This document shows, piece after piece, positions 52,205 through 64,000 of a DNA stretch of 64,000 nucleotides (position 1 is the stretch's first letter; each line of letters opens with the position of its first letter). The notes beneath the pieces are model-generated. The model ran no database searches and was not told the DNA's origin. It worked only from the letters and a program-made list of their open reading frames with translations. This DNA comes from Micropterix aruncella (taxonomy: Eukaryota; Arthropoda; Insecta; Lepidoptera; Micropterigidae): assembly GCA_944548615.1 (NCBI GenBank), contig OX155952.1:39118350-39182349 (forward strand). The letters run 5' to 3'. A program made the translations under genes and the position numbers.

Positions 52205-52516
52205 TTAAAAGAATTAAAGACACTTTTTGGCATGACTGTATTTATCGCTAAGAAAAAATATTTTACTCATGAATACAAGGAAAAATTCACACCAGACGCT
52301 CTGAGCGTATACAGGAGGGCAGTTACTCACTCGGAGACATCTTTTTCTTTCCATACTAAACTATACGAAACAGATACTTGTCCTAATATAAGCACAAAGG
52401 CTCCAATGGGCGAGATTTTAGCCGTAAAAGAGGCTGATCTGATGGAAAGACGCCAGAATACAATTTGCCCTCAAATTAGTCTGCGTCCGTCATTGATTGA
52501 TAATACGAGTATGTAA
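52205..52516 (+). CDS. Possible host exon or short ORF of unknown function
   Basis: An open frame runs from about 52205 to the stop at 52516 (ATG at 52232, 94 codons). The composition is like an ordinary soluble protein rather than a repeat artefact: AKKKYFTHEYKEKFTPDALS, RRAVTHSETSFSFHTKLYET, then APMGEILAVKEADLMERRQN. The frame stays open 9 codons upstream of the ATG, so it could be a 3' terminal exon, but there is no strong acceptor site with a pyrimidine tract. No domain is recognised, no other copy occurs in the window and no mobile-element ends flank it. A chance frame remains quite possible. Confidence 0.3.
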   Translation, partial: LKELKTLFGMTVFIAKKKYFTHEYKEKFTPDALSVYRRAVTHSETSFSFHTKLYETDTCPNISTKAPMGEILAVKEADLMERRQNTICPQISLRPSLIDNTSM

Positions 52517-53747
<1,231 letters not shown>

Positions 53748-53759
53748 CCCCCTCCAAAC

Positions 53760-54447
53760 GGGAGCTAATGTTCTGTTGCAGTTTGGCCACTAAGACCCAG
53801 TTGTATAGGGTCGGTCAAACTTACAGGTCTACACCCATCCGGCGGCCTCCACGCTGAAGTGCGAGCCAGGATAGGACTCTGGCCTGCGGGCCAGTTCCCA
53901 TAGGAGTCAACCTTCGGTCCTGGACGGTTTGAGCACTGTGCGGCGCCAGCCAATCGATTGTACATTCCGACTGCGGAGTCTGGAAACAGTAATGTTTCCA
54001 ATACAGCCGGGGTAGTTGTTAACCTTACTGCAACTGCTCTTGAAATAACCATTCGGTCACTTGATCTCGGATGAACAGCCGGGCAAAGAATGCCGTGGTC
54101 CGCGATAGATTCGGTAGACACAGTATCACTGCTACGTATGGAAGAGGACCGCGCAAGCGACCTCAATTCTGTAACCAGTCAGGAGGTAAAGGTTTCCTGA
54201 TGGTTAATTCCAGACGGAGATATCCTTCCAAACTGGTAGTCAGGGGGCGAGGCTGCCCGCTGTGTACCTTTCCCGGTGCCTCGCCGTAAGACGTTGGCCT
54301 CTGACGGACGAGTGGCGTAACTAGACAGTGGACTGTTTTCGTCACAAGTCTTCTACGCTCACCTCACGAGAGACAGAACGATCTAATATCGTTAAAACTT
54401 CCTGAAGTGACGGGTTCGCCCGCTGTAGTTGACAGTTCTAGTTCGTC
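53760..54447 (-). mobile_element. Family B repeat, full length, with 12-bp target duplication
   Basis: CCCCCTCCAAAC at 53748-53759 is repeated exactly at 54448-54459, fixing both ends of a 688-bp copy. Minus-strand start is GACGAACTAGAACTGTCAAC and the end is CATTAGCTCCC. All main blocks of subfamily 1 are present. The 133-codon minus frame is not preserved in other copies. Confidence 0.87.
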
Positions 54448-54459
54448 CCCCCTCCAAAC

Positions 54460-55774
54460 ATCCCGAGTCAATACTGTCCGGTTGTTTTTTAAACCTGTCA
54501 ACCAATCCTGAAGAAATGCCATTTCTAAATGTGCGATATTTTACAATCTAACTTCACAACGTACACAACGACATGGTCGATTATGAAAGTTGTAACATCA
54601 AAACAAAGGCAACGGCAGTGATACAACCAAATTTAGTTACATTAGATAAAAACAAAAACAAACAGGCGTTCGAGTTAGATGCAGAAAATTTATGACACAC
54701 TGTTCGCTTCATTCATTTTATTCGCCAGTCGTTTATTAATGTAATGTACTTAAAGCGATAATAAATAGTTGTACATTATCAGTTTCATTTTCATTTGACA
54801 TTGCATATGTGTCCTTGCCACACAACAGGGAGCTTCGTATTCACGAAACCCATGAAATAGTGTGAGTAATTATTTCCTATTTAGAAGGTAACAATTAAAA
54901 TTAAGTATTTATATATTATTAAAGTAAATTAATAATATATATATATATATTTTTGAAATATAAACAAGTTTTAATATCTACGGTTTTATGTCTACTTAGG
55001 TAGATGTTTCAGTAAAATGTCAATAAAACATCAATAAAAATTAATAAAAGTTAATAAAATGAAACAAGTCAATAAAAATTTGGTGTCTGCGTGCCACAGA
55101 AAATATCTCCGCACGCCGTTGAGAGGCAAGCGTACCACGGGTTAGGATAACGATAGAGTATGAGTTTTTAAGTAACTTTACATAAATGAACATTATTTTT
55201 AATTGATGTTTAAGTGTTTATTTATCTTTCAGACCATCTGAAGAGGGTTGGGGGGCAATTGGATCCGAGATGGTAAAATAGCAACTATTTCCGCACTCTA
55301 AAATGAAGCAAAGGTCATCACTGCAGCCAAAAACCACGGTAATTCTAGAAGAACCCTATAAAGGTATCTTCAAAATATGTGTCAACTAAATGATGTAATT
55401 AATAAACGACTGATAGATGTGTAATAACATTGATATATAGAGTATTATATTGCTGAATGCTATACTGCGTATTGGCAGCTATAATTTTACATTGAAACGC
55501 AATGTCTAGATGGCACTCATGGTTCCAAACCTTGATTAATCTTCTCTTACGTTCAACAGCCAAATACATGGCATTCTAGACACGCCTATAGAGTATCCTA
55601 TCTCAAAATAAAATAATACTGTAATACCAAACAAATTTTTAAATTAAAACTCTTATTATTTTAAAACTATTTACATAAAGATGTCAATTTTAATTTAGTA
55701 TACAAGTGTCAATACATAATAATTAGGCGCTTTAATGGTCAAATAGACTAATAAGAAGGTATTCTAATCTTTCG
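54460..55774. other. Long unassigned AT-rich stretch
   Basis: No repeat boundaries or convincing frames. A short TA run lies at 54936-54951 and tandem AATAAAA-type motifs (GTCAATAAAACATCAATAAA) at 55015-55080. It may include single-copy sequence. Confidence 0.35.
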
Positions 55775-56020
55775 GTATTATTTCTGCGATGTAATCAGCC
55801 TATAAAATATGCGATAAATAGCAGAAAAAATAATGTTATTGTTACCATTGGTGAAATAATAGGTTTTTATAATCAATCAGTCCGTTATAAAAAAAATAAT
55901 TATCAATGTTATTATACCTGACCAAATAAATGTATATTAGTTTCGCCGGATAATGCTATCAGCGCCACCTATCTGTCGCCGGCGCAGAAGAGTTACCAAA
56001 ACATACTACGGAATTGAGCA
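55775..56020 (+). repeat. Family M repeat
   Basis: GTATTATTTCTGCGATGTAA, TCAGCCTATAAAATATGCGA, ATAATCAATCAGTCCGTTAT and TGTCGCCGGCGCAGAAGAGT appear in the same order as in 59845-60062 and 26196-26665. Confidence 0.75.
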
Positions 56021-56939
56021 ATTGACGAAGCTAAAGACAGCGGCGTTATTTTCTAACAATTGGCTGTATTTTTTCTACCCATGTAGTTAAAATGCCCAAC
56101 TGAAATTTAAAAAATATTTTTACAATTTGTACCTATTTTTACAATTTGTGTAATGTACTTATAGATAAAATAAATAAATTGATGTAAAACTATCAAAAAA
56201 TATTTACTTATAATAAAAAATAACGATGTTTGAAATTAAGTTTAAAGCTACCATTTAATTTTTTGACCAAGGTCATATTCGATATAGGTACCTTATGACA
56301 CACCCTATCTTATTTTTTCGAACTTGCCACATATTTAATCTCAACTGATCACAAATTCATGTGATTCGCACTTTTTTGCTGCGAAATCTATCAAACGTAA
56401 CGTCTAATAATGAGAACTGCCTACATAGGACATCAACATTAAATAAAAGTATGGTGCAAAACAACGATTGCTCGTCATTACGGGGCAGAGTTTGCACTTC
56501 ATCTGGTTATCAGACAATTGTCGTGGAAAAACACAGAGCGTTATGTCACGACGAAAGTCAACAATCCCGCCGTATCGAGAGATTATTGCGGTGCGGTAAC
56601 CTACACCGGGGTTGAAATCCAACGGCGACGTGAGTATCACGTTTACAAACTACAGAAATTCACGATCGGGCACACTGAGGACCGGTAATGTTCACAGATG
56701 TTGCAAAATGTTGATTCATTTGAAAAATAAAGTATGAAACTCTAAAGCGCTATGGAATAAAACATATAACCACACAGAAAAAACAACGGTTGTGTCACCC
56801 CAAAGCTTTTCCGGCAAGTACTCAAGGGCTTTTACCAGCAACTACTCAAGAACCTGACCGCGCTATGTAAATATTATTAGTGTAGCTTGAATATGAGATA
56901 TGAGAATATGAGGTCTAACCAAAAATATAATTCACAGTG
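56021..56939. other. Unassigned sequence
   Basis: No recognised repeat. Two opposed frames of about 80 codons at 56361-56640 have no motif. CACACAGAAAAAACAACG at 56773 faintly recalls a family D start. Confidence 0.3.
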
Positions 56940-57150
56940 TGATTTCGTTCCAATAAGGAATCTGTGTACAAAATTTCACGTATAAGTCCAATATTTCGAG
57001 ATCGAAATATGACTAGAACGCACTCTGGTGGACCGATTCCAACTACAACCTCTTGCCATAAGCAAATGATGCCTGCATGGCAAATTTCAGGTCAACCGGA
57101 TTAAGCGTTTGGACTCTATTGTAAAGGAATAAACGCAGACAGGAGTCACA
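56940..57150 (-). repeat. Family F repeat, minus copy
   Basis: The minus strand gives CAAACGCTTAATCCGGTTGA, CCTGAAATTTGCCATGCAGG and GAGGTTGTAGTTGGAATCGG, then TCGAAATATTGGACTTATAC. Confidence 0.7.
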
Positions 57151-57250
57151 CAGACTTCCATCTGTCTTCTTCTCCTGCTTCCTCAGCCTGGTTTGGTCCA
57201 CTCCTGGACGTAGGCCTCTTCTTCTTCCAGCAGGGACCAACTGGCTGCCC
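57151..57250 (-). repeat. LINE fragment (RTE-like)
   Basis: The minus strand encodes LLEEEEAYVQEWTKPG across GCCTACGTCCAGGAGTGGAC. The (E/D)AYVQ-x-WT motif and its DNA are very common in Lepidoptera, where I associate them with the end of RTE-type non-LTR elements. Only about 90 bp remains. Confidence 0.5.
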
Positions 57251-57272
57251 TCAGCCAGTTGGTCCCTGCTGC
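57227..57272. repeat. Hairpin of 20-bp arms
   Basis: AGCAGGGACCAACTGGCTG and its complement CAGCCAGTTGGTCCCTGCT are separated by about five bases. It sits at the edge of the RTE-like fragment, as if an inverted copy of the fragment's end had been added. Confidence 0.75.
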
Positions 57273-57861
57273 TTTTCTGATGTCGTTCGGCATCTTGTCA
57301 CAGTGTCATTCGGCCCAGTGGTAGAAGGATTGGCCGGTGATTTTAGACTCACCGTTTCCATGGACGCCCGATTATTCATGGTCGCAGACCAGACAGTCGA
57401 AAATGTGTACAATCTTCGGAGAGGCTCCCTCTGTGTTCCATTAAAAAATATATTACGATTTTATTAAGAAAAAATCACAATTAATGCTGCTGTCACTTCG
57501 AATTTCGAATTTAGTATATTTTATTTAACCTAGTATACTAGCTGGATGTCATCCAGAGTTTCTGTGTTTTTCTTAAGACTTTACTACTTTAATAAATTCA
57601 ATTTTATTTACAGAAAAATAATATATTATTATGATTTAACCCATGTTTTTTAAGACCCAGCAATGTGATAAAGCAACATTTAAGTTAATTTTAGACCTAT
57701 TCTCCTCTGTGCGCTGTTGCTGCCTCGAAGCCCAATAATTTCTGTTATTACACTGTTATTTTTATTTGGCTGTTAATCTATCGATATTAGAAACCTTTTG
57801 ATTTCCTATTATCATCAGCATAGTTAATACTTCAGTACTTCATAGCATTATACATTACTTG
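57273..57861. other. Unassigned sequence
   Basis: Mixed then AT-rich; no recognised feature. Confidence 0.35.
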
Positions 57862-58478
57862 CATTAGAAATTGACATAATATTCAAACTATGTTAACTTC
57901 TCGCATTCGTCTCAATTAAATAGTGTAAATAGTCAATAGTCCTTTATTCAGTAAGTCCCTTTTCTACCGAATAGTAAATTTTCGCGAATAATATTTTGCA
58001 AAACCCAAGTGTTTACTTAGATATATATGTAAGGGAATTTCGCTGGTCGGCGTAGTCTAGACTAGCCGCGTTGGTTCTATAGATGTACCCACCGAACGGG
58101 CAAGACCGTTTATTCAATTGCCAAGATTGCACAATCCATTTCAAGTGACGCGACTTGTACTTTCGTTGCCAACTAGCTGGACGATTCAATTATTCCCAAC
58201 TCATATCAACTATCTTATGTAACGCACAATATCAATGGTCTCGTGCCGACCAACATCATAATAATAAGGAAAACAACATCGTTCGAAATCGTAGTGGAAT
58301 AGGGTAGGAGACGGCGTAGGGGGGCTGAATCTAGGGGCGGTAAGCAGCACGACGTGAGAGGCTGCTTTCATTAGAAATTGTCATAATACGGATCCAAATA
58401 TGATCGAGTCAACGTTCACGTTAACTTCTCGCATTCGTCGCAATTAACTAGTGGAAATAGTCAATAGTCTTTTATTTA
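57862..58478. repeat. Direct repeat pair enclosing about 420 bp
   Basis: CATTAGAAATTG...TTAACTTCTCGCATTCGTC...AATAGTCAATAGTC at 57862-57948 recurs at 58369-58478 with about 20 extra bases in the second copy. The interval has mixed composition with GC-rich patches. The layout could be a tandem duplication split by an insertion, or degraded terminal repeats of a short LTR-type element. Confidence 0.6.
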
Positions 58479-58944
58479 TCCAAAATTGCAAATACAGATG
58501 GATATGTTATGACATATATATTATGATATTAAATGTTTAAAACACAAATAATCAAATTATGAATGAAACAAATAATTAAAAATACATTAAAGAAATCAAT
58601 AGCCTAAAAATAATACAATAAATAACACTAGCCAATAGTGAAAATGCGACAAGAACAGTCAGTCATTCTATACTAAATCGACCACGCTGATCACGAAAAC
58701 GCAATGAAAATCCCTGATTAGCTCTACTTTTCGATATATTGGGGGTGCGTATCAGTTAATGATAAGCATTTACACAAAGAGAATAGAGACTTACTACAAA
58801 CATTAGTACAGAGAGAAGGATTGGCCTGTGCATCATTAAGTCAAACCTGGAACACAATATTTTATATAAACCTCTCGTCAAATCAATCAAAATGATACTC
58901 CCTGCTCTTTAAATAAACCTAGGCCTTATGAAAACGTCGTAAAG
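58479..58944. other. AT-rich stretch
   Basis: No recognised repeat or frame. Confidence 0.35.
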
Positions 58945-59400
58945 CGATGGATAAGACTGGGGAAACATTTTTGTATTCGTCTAAGCAATTTTTACGTCTC
59001 AGTGAAGCTAAATTAAAAAAGGGTTTTCATTGGTCCACAGATACGTAAACTGTTTAAGGTTGAAAAATTAAATAATAGTCTCAAAGGTGATGAGAAGTTA
59101 GCCTCGGATTCCTTGGATCATAAGGCAGAGAATTATAAGGATCTTGCAGAAAATCTTCTGCAGTGCTACGATAGACTGAGGTGTAACGTGTCTTTAAAGT
59201 TAAACTTATTACATTCATACTTGGACTTCATCCTTGAAACTGTGGTGCTGTTAGCGACGAACATGGCAAACGCTTTCACCAAGAATTTCATATAAGAAAG
59301 ACACCAGGGAAAGTGGAGTGAATCTATGTTAGTGGATTATTGCTGGACGCTCATCAGGGAATCGCCAGTAACAAAATACAAAAGACAGGCAAAGCGAGTG
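58945..59400 (+). pseudogene. Relic of a multicopy arthropod ORF of unknown function
   Basis: Readable in three segments with frame changes: KTGETFLYSSKQFLRLSEAK then LKKGF; GPQIRKLFKVEKLN continuing to LRCNVSLKLNLLHSYLDFI; and after a stop ERHQGKWSESMLVDYCWTLI then RESPVTKYKRQAK. I recall the order VGPQIRKL, MSLK(I/V)HFLHSHLDFFPEN, RYQGKWS-x-x-MLADYCW from a protein family present in many copies in insect and cnidarian genomes, usually annotated as uncharacterised and probably mobile-element encoded. The usual EN(L/M)G(A/D)-x-SDE block after LDF is damaged. No TIR or duplication was identified, so the element type is not assigned. Confidence 0.75.
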
Positions 59401-59446
59401 CGCCATTAAGTGACCTTCCTTCGCCGTTCATGCAGCTAGACAATCG

Positions 59447-59825
59447 AAACAGCTTCCGTCCAATATCAGAAACACACAACCCGCCTCTGCTTTTCAAGTG
59501 TATCTGAAAAACCATTTCATGTCCCTAAATTCCTAGTTATCCTACGTCTCATTCCATTCTCTCCTATCCTTCGGTCCTTGCGAATATTCCAAATTCTAAT
59601 TATATTTAAAAAAATGCATTTTTGTTACTTGATAATTTTTTGTTATGTAGGTAATAAGTTTTTTTTTTTTTTTTGTGAATTTTTATCTCTTGGCACCTAA
59701 ATTCTTATACTATCACGAAGGTCGGCTGTAAGAGATTGTATTTAGGCAAAAGGTCCGCCTTTGGATGTTTTAGTTTCTTAAAATGTGCAATAAAGAATCT
59801 CTATCTATCTATCTATCTATCTATA
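59447..59825 (+). mobile_element. Non-LTR retrotransposon 3' end (CR1/L2-like)
   Basis: The frame KQLPSNIRNTQPASAFQVYL then KNHFMSLNS ends at 59541; the (W)N-x-LP-x-x-IRN...SFK-x-x-LK-x-(Y/H)(F/L) motif is the very C-terminus of CR1, L2 and related reverse transcriptases. The untranslated region carries GTCGGCTGTAAGAGATTGTA and TGTGCAATAAAGAATCTC, then a CTAT tandem of about six units (59799-59823) as the 3' tail. Only the last 32 codons remain. Confidence 0.8.
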
Positions 59826-60062
59826 CCTAATAGATGGCATTTTATATCTCCGTATTATTTCTGTGATGTAATCAGCCTATATATATAAATGCGACAGATG
59901 GCACTAATAATTGAATGTTATTATTGGTATTATCGGTTAAATTATTTGTTTTTTTAAAACAATCAGTCTTTCATTAAAAAAACATTCATTATCATTGTTA
60001 TATTAGATGGCCAAATAAATTGCTAATGCAGGGTTGCCAAAACGTACAATAGCGTTGAGCAA
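59826..60062 (+). repeat. Family M repeat
   Basis: Contains CCGTATTATTTCTGTGATGT, TAATCAGCCTATATATATAA, AAAACAATCAGTCTTTCATT and AAATAAATTGCTAATGCAGG. It starts directly after the CTAT tail of the LINE end. Confidence 0.7.
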
Positions 60063-61619
60063 AATAATAACATAAAAAATCAATGCCTAAACCAACCCAA
60101 CGACTAATTTAGAATATTAAAGGTGAAGACCAAACTGTAGGGATTAATTGATTGAATCATTTTTTGTTATATGTTTTTGGTCTGATCAGGTAGACATGGT
60201 CAGACAGAGACTATAGTGTTTTACAATCGCTTATCAAAGTAAAAAGCTTGTTTATTTTTTATAGTTCTTGAAAATTTTTCCAAAATTCGATTAAGAGCCT
60301 TATTACAAAATAGCGTAGGTATTCTTTTAAAATGAGTTGAAAAAATGAACGCATTTTTTTTTGGATGTAACTATAAAAGATAGGATAAATAAATAAATAA
60401 ATAAATAAATAACTATTCAACCCTGGGAGAAAACCGCGGCACTGAGCGCTCTTCTCTTGCGCAAGCAAATATATACACAATTTCTAATTGTTTTTTGCAG
60501 TGTTTTCTCCTTTCTAATGACAATAATTTATATTATGTCGTATTGCTAAAAGAGTGAACTTTAATATAGTATAAGTATTATATAAGAATCTTATTTTATT
60601 TCTGAGAAAATTAGAATGATACAGGAAGATTTTTTTTTAATTTTGTGTAATTGTAAGTAATGTATACCTTGGATATGTGGTCAAAAAAACGAAAAAATAA
60701 AGCCGTAGTGTACATCAAGAATACATGACGGACATAAAAAAAAATAGTATACGGTTTTCGTTGTAGTGATATTACTGTATTAAGGAGCTCAAAGTTTGCC
60801 TTCCGAGCGTTTTACGAATAACGACTTTCGGAAAATGGGCTGAATAAGTAAATAATATTCGTTATATCTAAAATTAAAGGCCGCTATGGTCAACATCAAG
60901 AAATGGTCCAGGTAATTCAGTAATTAAAGTTTGTAGAAATCTCTTCATTTCTTGGAATTAGAACGCCAAAAATCCACTTTTCTTGCCTTTCTGGAAAAAA
61001 TATGTGATAGGGCTCTTAAGAATAAAAATTCCACATCCACCGATAGCGATAAGTTTTACTTAGACTCACACTATACGGCCCATTAGGCTATCACTATTCA
61101 CTAATTAACCTGCCAATAAGATCGTTATTGTTCTGTAGTTGCTTGCCGCCATTGAGCAGATGTTTAAAGAGGAACGCATCGCAGACTGGTAGAACGGAAC
61201 ACGCAGACAGCAAGGTCATCCGCTTATCAACAGCATATTGACATCGCTATCATGAGATGTACGCACGATAAAAAAGATCATATACGATGATCGAAACCAC
61301 TCAGCGATCGGCATGTAAAATATATGAGACAAGCCGAAATATCGGTTTTGATTTTTTTAATATAGAAAATGAAATGGTCGTCATCATTCTTAGTGCTTCA
61401 ACTCAGTAGTCGCAACTCAGTTATTAATTAGGTGTCCCAAACCATTTTGTATGTAAGTTAATAACTGTACATTTTTCTAACTTATATTAATAATCACCGC
61501 AACGAAACAGCAATAATGGTAGGGTGATCATTCGATTTTCCTCGGCATAAATTAACATTATTCGTAAGCTTGACCCTCAAAGTTTTACTTGGTATTGTGA
61601 AGGATAAAAAGGTTGTTTT
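60063..61619. other. Long unassigned stretch with AAAT tandem
   Basis: A tandem of AAAT (60378-60412) is flanked by AGGAT and ACTATTC; it may be the tail of a retroposon, but no body is recognised. The rest, about 1.5 kb, shows no repeat termini or exons. The block 61080-61330 is less AT-rich. Confidence 0.35.
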
Positions 61620-61957
61620 ATAAATAATAACGATGTTTCAATCGCAATTTTGTTGAATTACAAGGAATTTTGTTGAAACTCCATTACTAGATTATATGTA
61701 TCAACATTTTCCTTGCCGTTATCGCAGAAATAACAGTATACTGTAGTTTCAACATGATTCATGTGTCCGGCTATAACCGTACGTATACTACTACGTAATG
61801 AAATAACATTACGTCTTAACATTACGACACGGTAACTACCGTCACGCCAACACCGTTACACGTCATGCGATTTCATACGTATGGACAGCAGTCCGAGTTG
61901 TATACGTAATCCTTGTTGAAACATGCGCATTTCCATGTGTTATATTTATCTCAGTGT
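61620..61957 (-). mobile_element. Family D element
   Basis: The minus strand starts TACACTGAGATAAATATAAC and shares GTTTCAACAAGGATTACGTA, TAACGTAATGTTATTTCATT and CATGTTGAAACTACAGTATA with 20153-20741. It lacks the GC-rich foldback present there. Confidence 0.75.
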
Positions 61958-61961
61958 AAGG

Positions 61962-62107
61962 CGTCGGACTCTTACGGGCCGTAGCTCGACTGAGGATTGT
62001 GATGTCCATTAAGTCATTGCGTTTACTCCATGGGAAGCAGATAGGCTCGATGTCGTTATAACTTCCTGGGGTGACGGGTTCGCGTTGTGATTGACACCCC
62101 TCGTATG
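61962..62107 (-). mobile_element. Family B repeat, subfamily 2, terminal fragment
   Basis: The minus strand reads GGGGTGTCAATCACAACGCG, AACCCGTCACCCCAGGAAGT and AAGAGTCCGACGCCTTACAC. It is fused to the family D end at the CACTGAG joint. Confidence 0.75.
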
Positions 62108-62592
62108 CGCGAACGTAAGTCATTGCAATCGACTTATTTTCGTCCAGATCGGCTAAACACCCTTATGTGCATCGCGTAGACGAGGTCGATCTGTTAGCAG
62201 CAGCGAAAAAATACCCAGAAGGCTGTTAAACGAGAAAATGTGCCATTGTTAAAACATCTGGATAAACAAAGAGGGACGGTGTGGCAACGGGGTGGAGAAA
62301 ACAAATAGATCGCCTTATCGCAGCAATCGCAACTGATAAACAAGACGAGCAGCGCGTGAGCTGCAGATAAATAACAAACGATGCTGCTAAACTGACGTCG
62401 GAACAGGTTCTGATAATACATAAAAAATCGCCACTGATCTTGTCACTGATTAAACATCACATCACGTCAGATTTGCTTTCGCCATCTATGGTTGGAATCG
62501 TTTTTGGAGGATTTATTCTTTTTGGATTTGGGTACGTACTAAAGCGTTACAAACAGTACGCATATAATAATTAATAGTTTAAAAAAAAACAC
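62108..62592. other. Unassigned sequence
   Basis: Mixed composition with no recognised family. A 75-codon minus frame (62194-62421) rich in Cys and Phe shows no domain. Confidence 0.3.
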
Positions 62593-62905
62593 TAAAAACA
62601 CGCTTTTATAAATGCACGTAAAAACCACATCATCACACCTTGAAACCTAATCGTGGTCAAAGTTCATTCCAAGACTTTTCTAACAAGTCCAAACACAGCT
62701 ATGATACGATGTTCCATCATGAAGTTCCAGTTCATATCTTCCGACCATCATCAGATCAGTTCGACAGTACCATATTATTGTATTGTCATCAGAACTACAT
62801 ACAGCTGCCAATTTTCATGACGCTACGATCCTTGGTAGATGGTTAAATTAGTTACTTAAGATTCCATGACATAGTTACATACAGGTCGACCTAATAAAAG
62901 CGTGC
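62593..62905 (+). mobile_element. Family H MITE
   Basis: Ends AAAAACACGCTTTTATAAAT and TAATAAAAGCGTGCTAAAAA are inverted repeats. Interior blocks are GAAACCTAATCGTGGTCAAA, TTCCATCATGAAGTTCCAGT and CAGCTGCCAATTTTCATGAC. It lacks the duplication seen in the copy at 17830, and is probably closer to the original element. Confidence 0.8.
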
Positions 62906-62939
62906 TAAAAACGTACCCACAAGAACATAAAAGACACAT

Positions 62940-63078
62940 ACTTTTTACTTTTCCGGCCCATCAACCAACGAGGAGAGAAAGTATTGTGAACACGCATTTT
63001 TTTCGAGACGAATACGGATATATCCATTTTGAGCCCCCCTGAGATGATTAAAACCATTGTAAATATTTCAGCAATATA
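62940..63078 (+). repeat. Family O repeat fragment
   Basis: TTTTCCGGCCCATCAACCAA, GAACACGCATTTTTTTCGAG and TTTTGAGCCCCCCTGAGATG then ATTAAAACCATT align with 19655-19775. Confidence 0.65.
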
Positions 63079-64000
63079 CCGATTTCAGTTATTATACAGT
63101 GTGTGATCAGAAAACCCCATCATTTCCGCAATCATCTTGGTAGCCCTCGAGTTATTCAGGTTTAGTTTTTATTCGTGAGCATCTGTATAGTGGGTGTCGG
63201 TCTATAAAAAATATGTTTGTTTTTGTTTTTTTTATTGATATTATAATTATATTGCTACATAGCAATATAGCAATAGCAAGACTATATTGTACATAGAAAA
63301 AACTGGGTTAAAATGTTTCTAAAAGATTTTAGATTTAGGACTTCGCTACAGAGCACGAGCATCATTTTTTGTTTTGCGCCGTTGATAAAAAAAAGTACTT
63401 GACGGATCGAGTTTTTTAAAAAAAAATAAAGATTATTATTCTCCTCTATATGCACTAAAAAAAACAAAAAAAAATGTTTTGATATCATTTTTTTTACTAG
63501 TTAAACACAACATTTTGGGGCGAAAGTCGATTTTATTTCCTTAAATCCTTGAAAAATTATAAAATTGATAACTTTTAGTATTTTATTTAGATACATTTAC
63601 ATTTACATTTTCGTCGTATCCAATTAACGGCTAAAGACCGCTCTTGGACGTGTCAAAATAATTGGGTTAGGTAGTAAGTCTCGTTACTACTCTTTACTGA
63701 ACATACATAGGCAGTCAAGAATTAACTACTAGATTGTCAAACTATAAATATAAATAATCAAAATAGAAGTCTAATATTTAAAGTAGTTAGTAATTCAAAG
63801 AGATACGTAGTAAAATTATTCATCGTAATATTCAAATTGTCAGTAAAATGTTAAATAATCAAATTAAATCTACGTTATGCATTTTAAACTAAAAGTACAG
63901 ATATAAGACCATATAAAATAATCAGACAAGAAGGCCCTACTTTTTAAGTAATTTAAATGGGCACAATATTTGAAAAATCATGGCCCTCAATAATCTTATC
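63079..64000. other. AT-rich stretch to window end
   Basis: No repeat terminus or convincing frame. A short ACATTT tandem (TACATTTACATTTACATTTT) lies at 63593-63612. Family TGCTACATAGCAATATAGCA near 63250 is a small local palindrome. Confidence 0.35.

Overview
This window looks like intergenic, repeat-packed nuclear DNA from an insect, most likely a moth or butterfly (Lepidoptera). It is AT-rich with scattered CpG-rich patches, has no operons or compact genes, and carries repeats I know as typical of lepidopteran genomes, such as the family beginning CTAGCTG(C)GCCC and ending in TTTCGCGTTTATAATATTAGTA. I found no host protein gene that I can support with confidence. Nearly every long open frame is either a by-product of a microsatellite or foldback, or a decayed piece of a mobile element. 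For cross-reference, repeat families are given letters (A to O) that have meaning only in this window.

Protein-coding relics of mobile elements are recognisable by eye: mariner transposase (two places, 2.0-2.7 kb and 7.2-7.4 kb), a pogo/Tigger-like DDE transposase (17.5-17.8 kb), a piggyBac-like transposase C-terminus (35.6-35.85 kb), C-terminal ends of at least four non-LTR reverse transcriptases (14.1, 29.2, 47.5 and 59.4 kb), and a relic of a multicopy arthropod ORF of unknown role (58.95-59.4 kb). Non-autonomous elements include a hAT MITE with a perfect 8-bp target duplication (45.9 kb), two TTAA-flanked piggyBac-type elements (34.4 and 35.3 kb), many TIR or foldback MITEs, two tRNA-headed SINEs and two copies of a 5S-rRNA-derived SINE.

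Layout: 0-6 kb holds foldback MITEs, a mariner inverted pair and both 5S-derived SINEs. 6-14 kb holds MITEs, a 296-bp tandem duplication and CpG-rich patches. 14-30 kb is a mix of reverse-transcriptase ends, a Tigger-like element with a nested MITE, TG microsatellites and nested foldbacks. 30-39 kb holds CTAGCTG-type repeats, a tRNA-SINE split by a family B element, piggyBac-type elements around a 119-bp tandem array, and a cluster of family B copies including one with an inverted half. 39-54 kb contains one GC-rich island that could be a host exon or promoter, nested MITEs, three long (TA)n arrays, the hAT MITE and a 5'-truncated jockey-like insertion with a 13-bp target duplication. 54-64 kb is mostly decayed repeats.

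The most unusual signals are (1) family A, near-perfect hairpin elements bounded by 13-17 bp direct repeats, which is a retroposition signature on a foldback body; (2) family B, a GC-rich repeat of about 620-690 bp flanked by 12-13 bp direct repeats in two copies, with no clear poly(A) tail or TIR; and (3) the 5S-derived SINE pair. All assignments come from reading the sequence; nothing was searched against a database.
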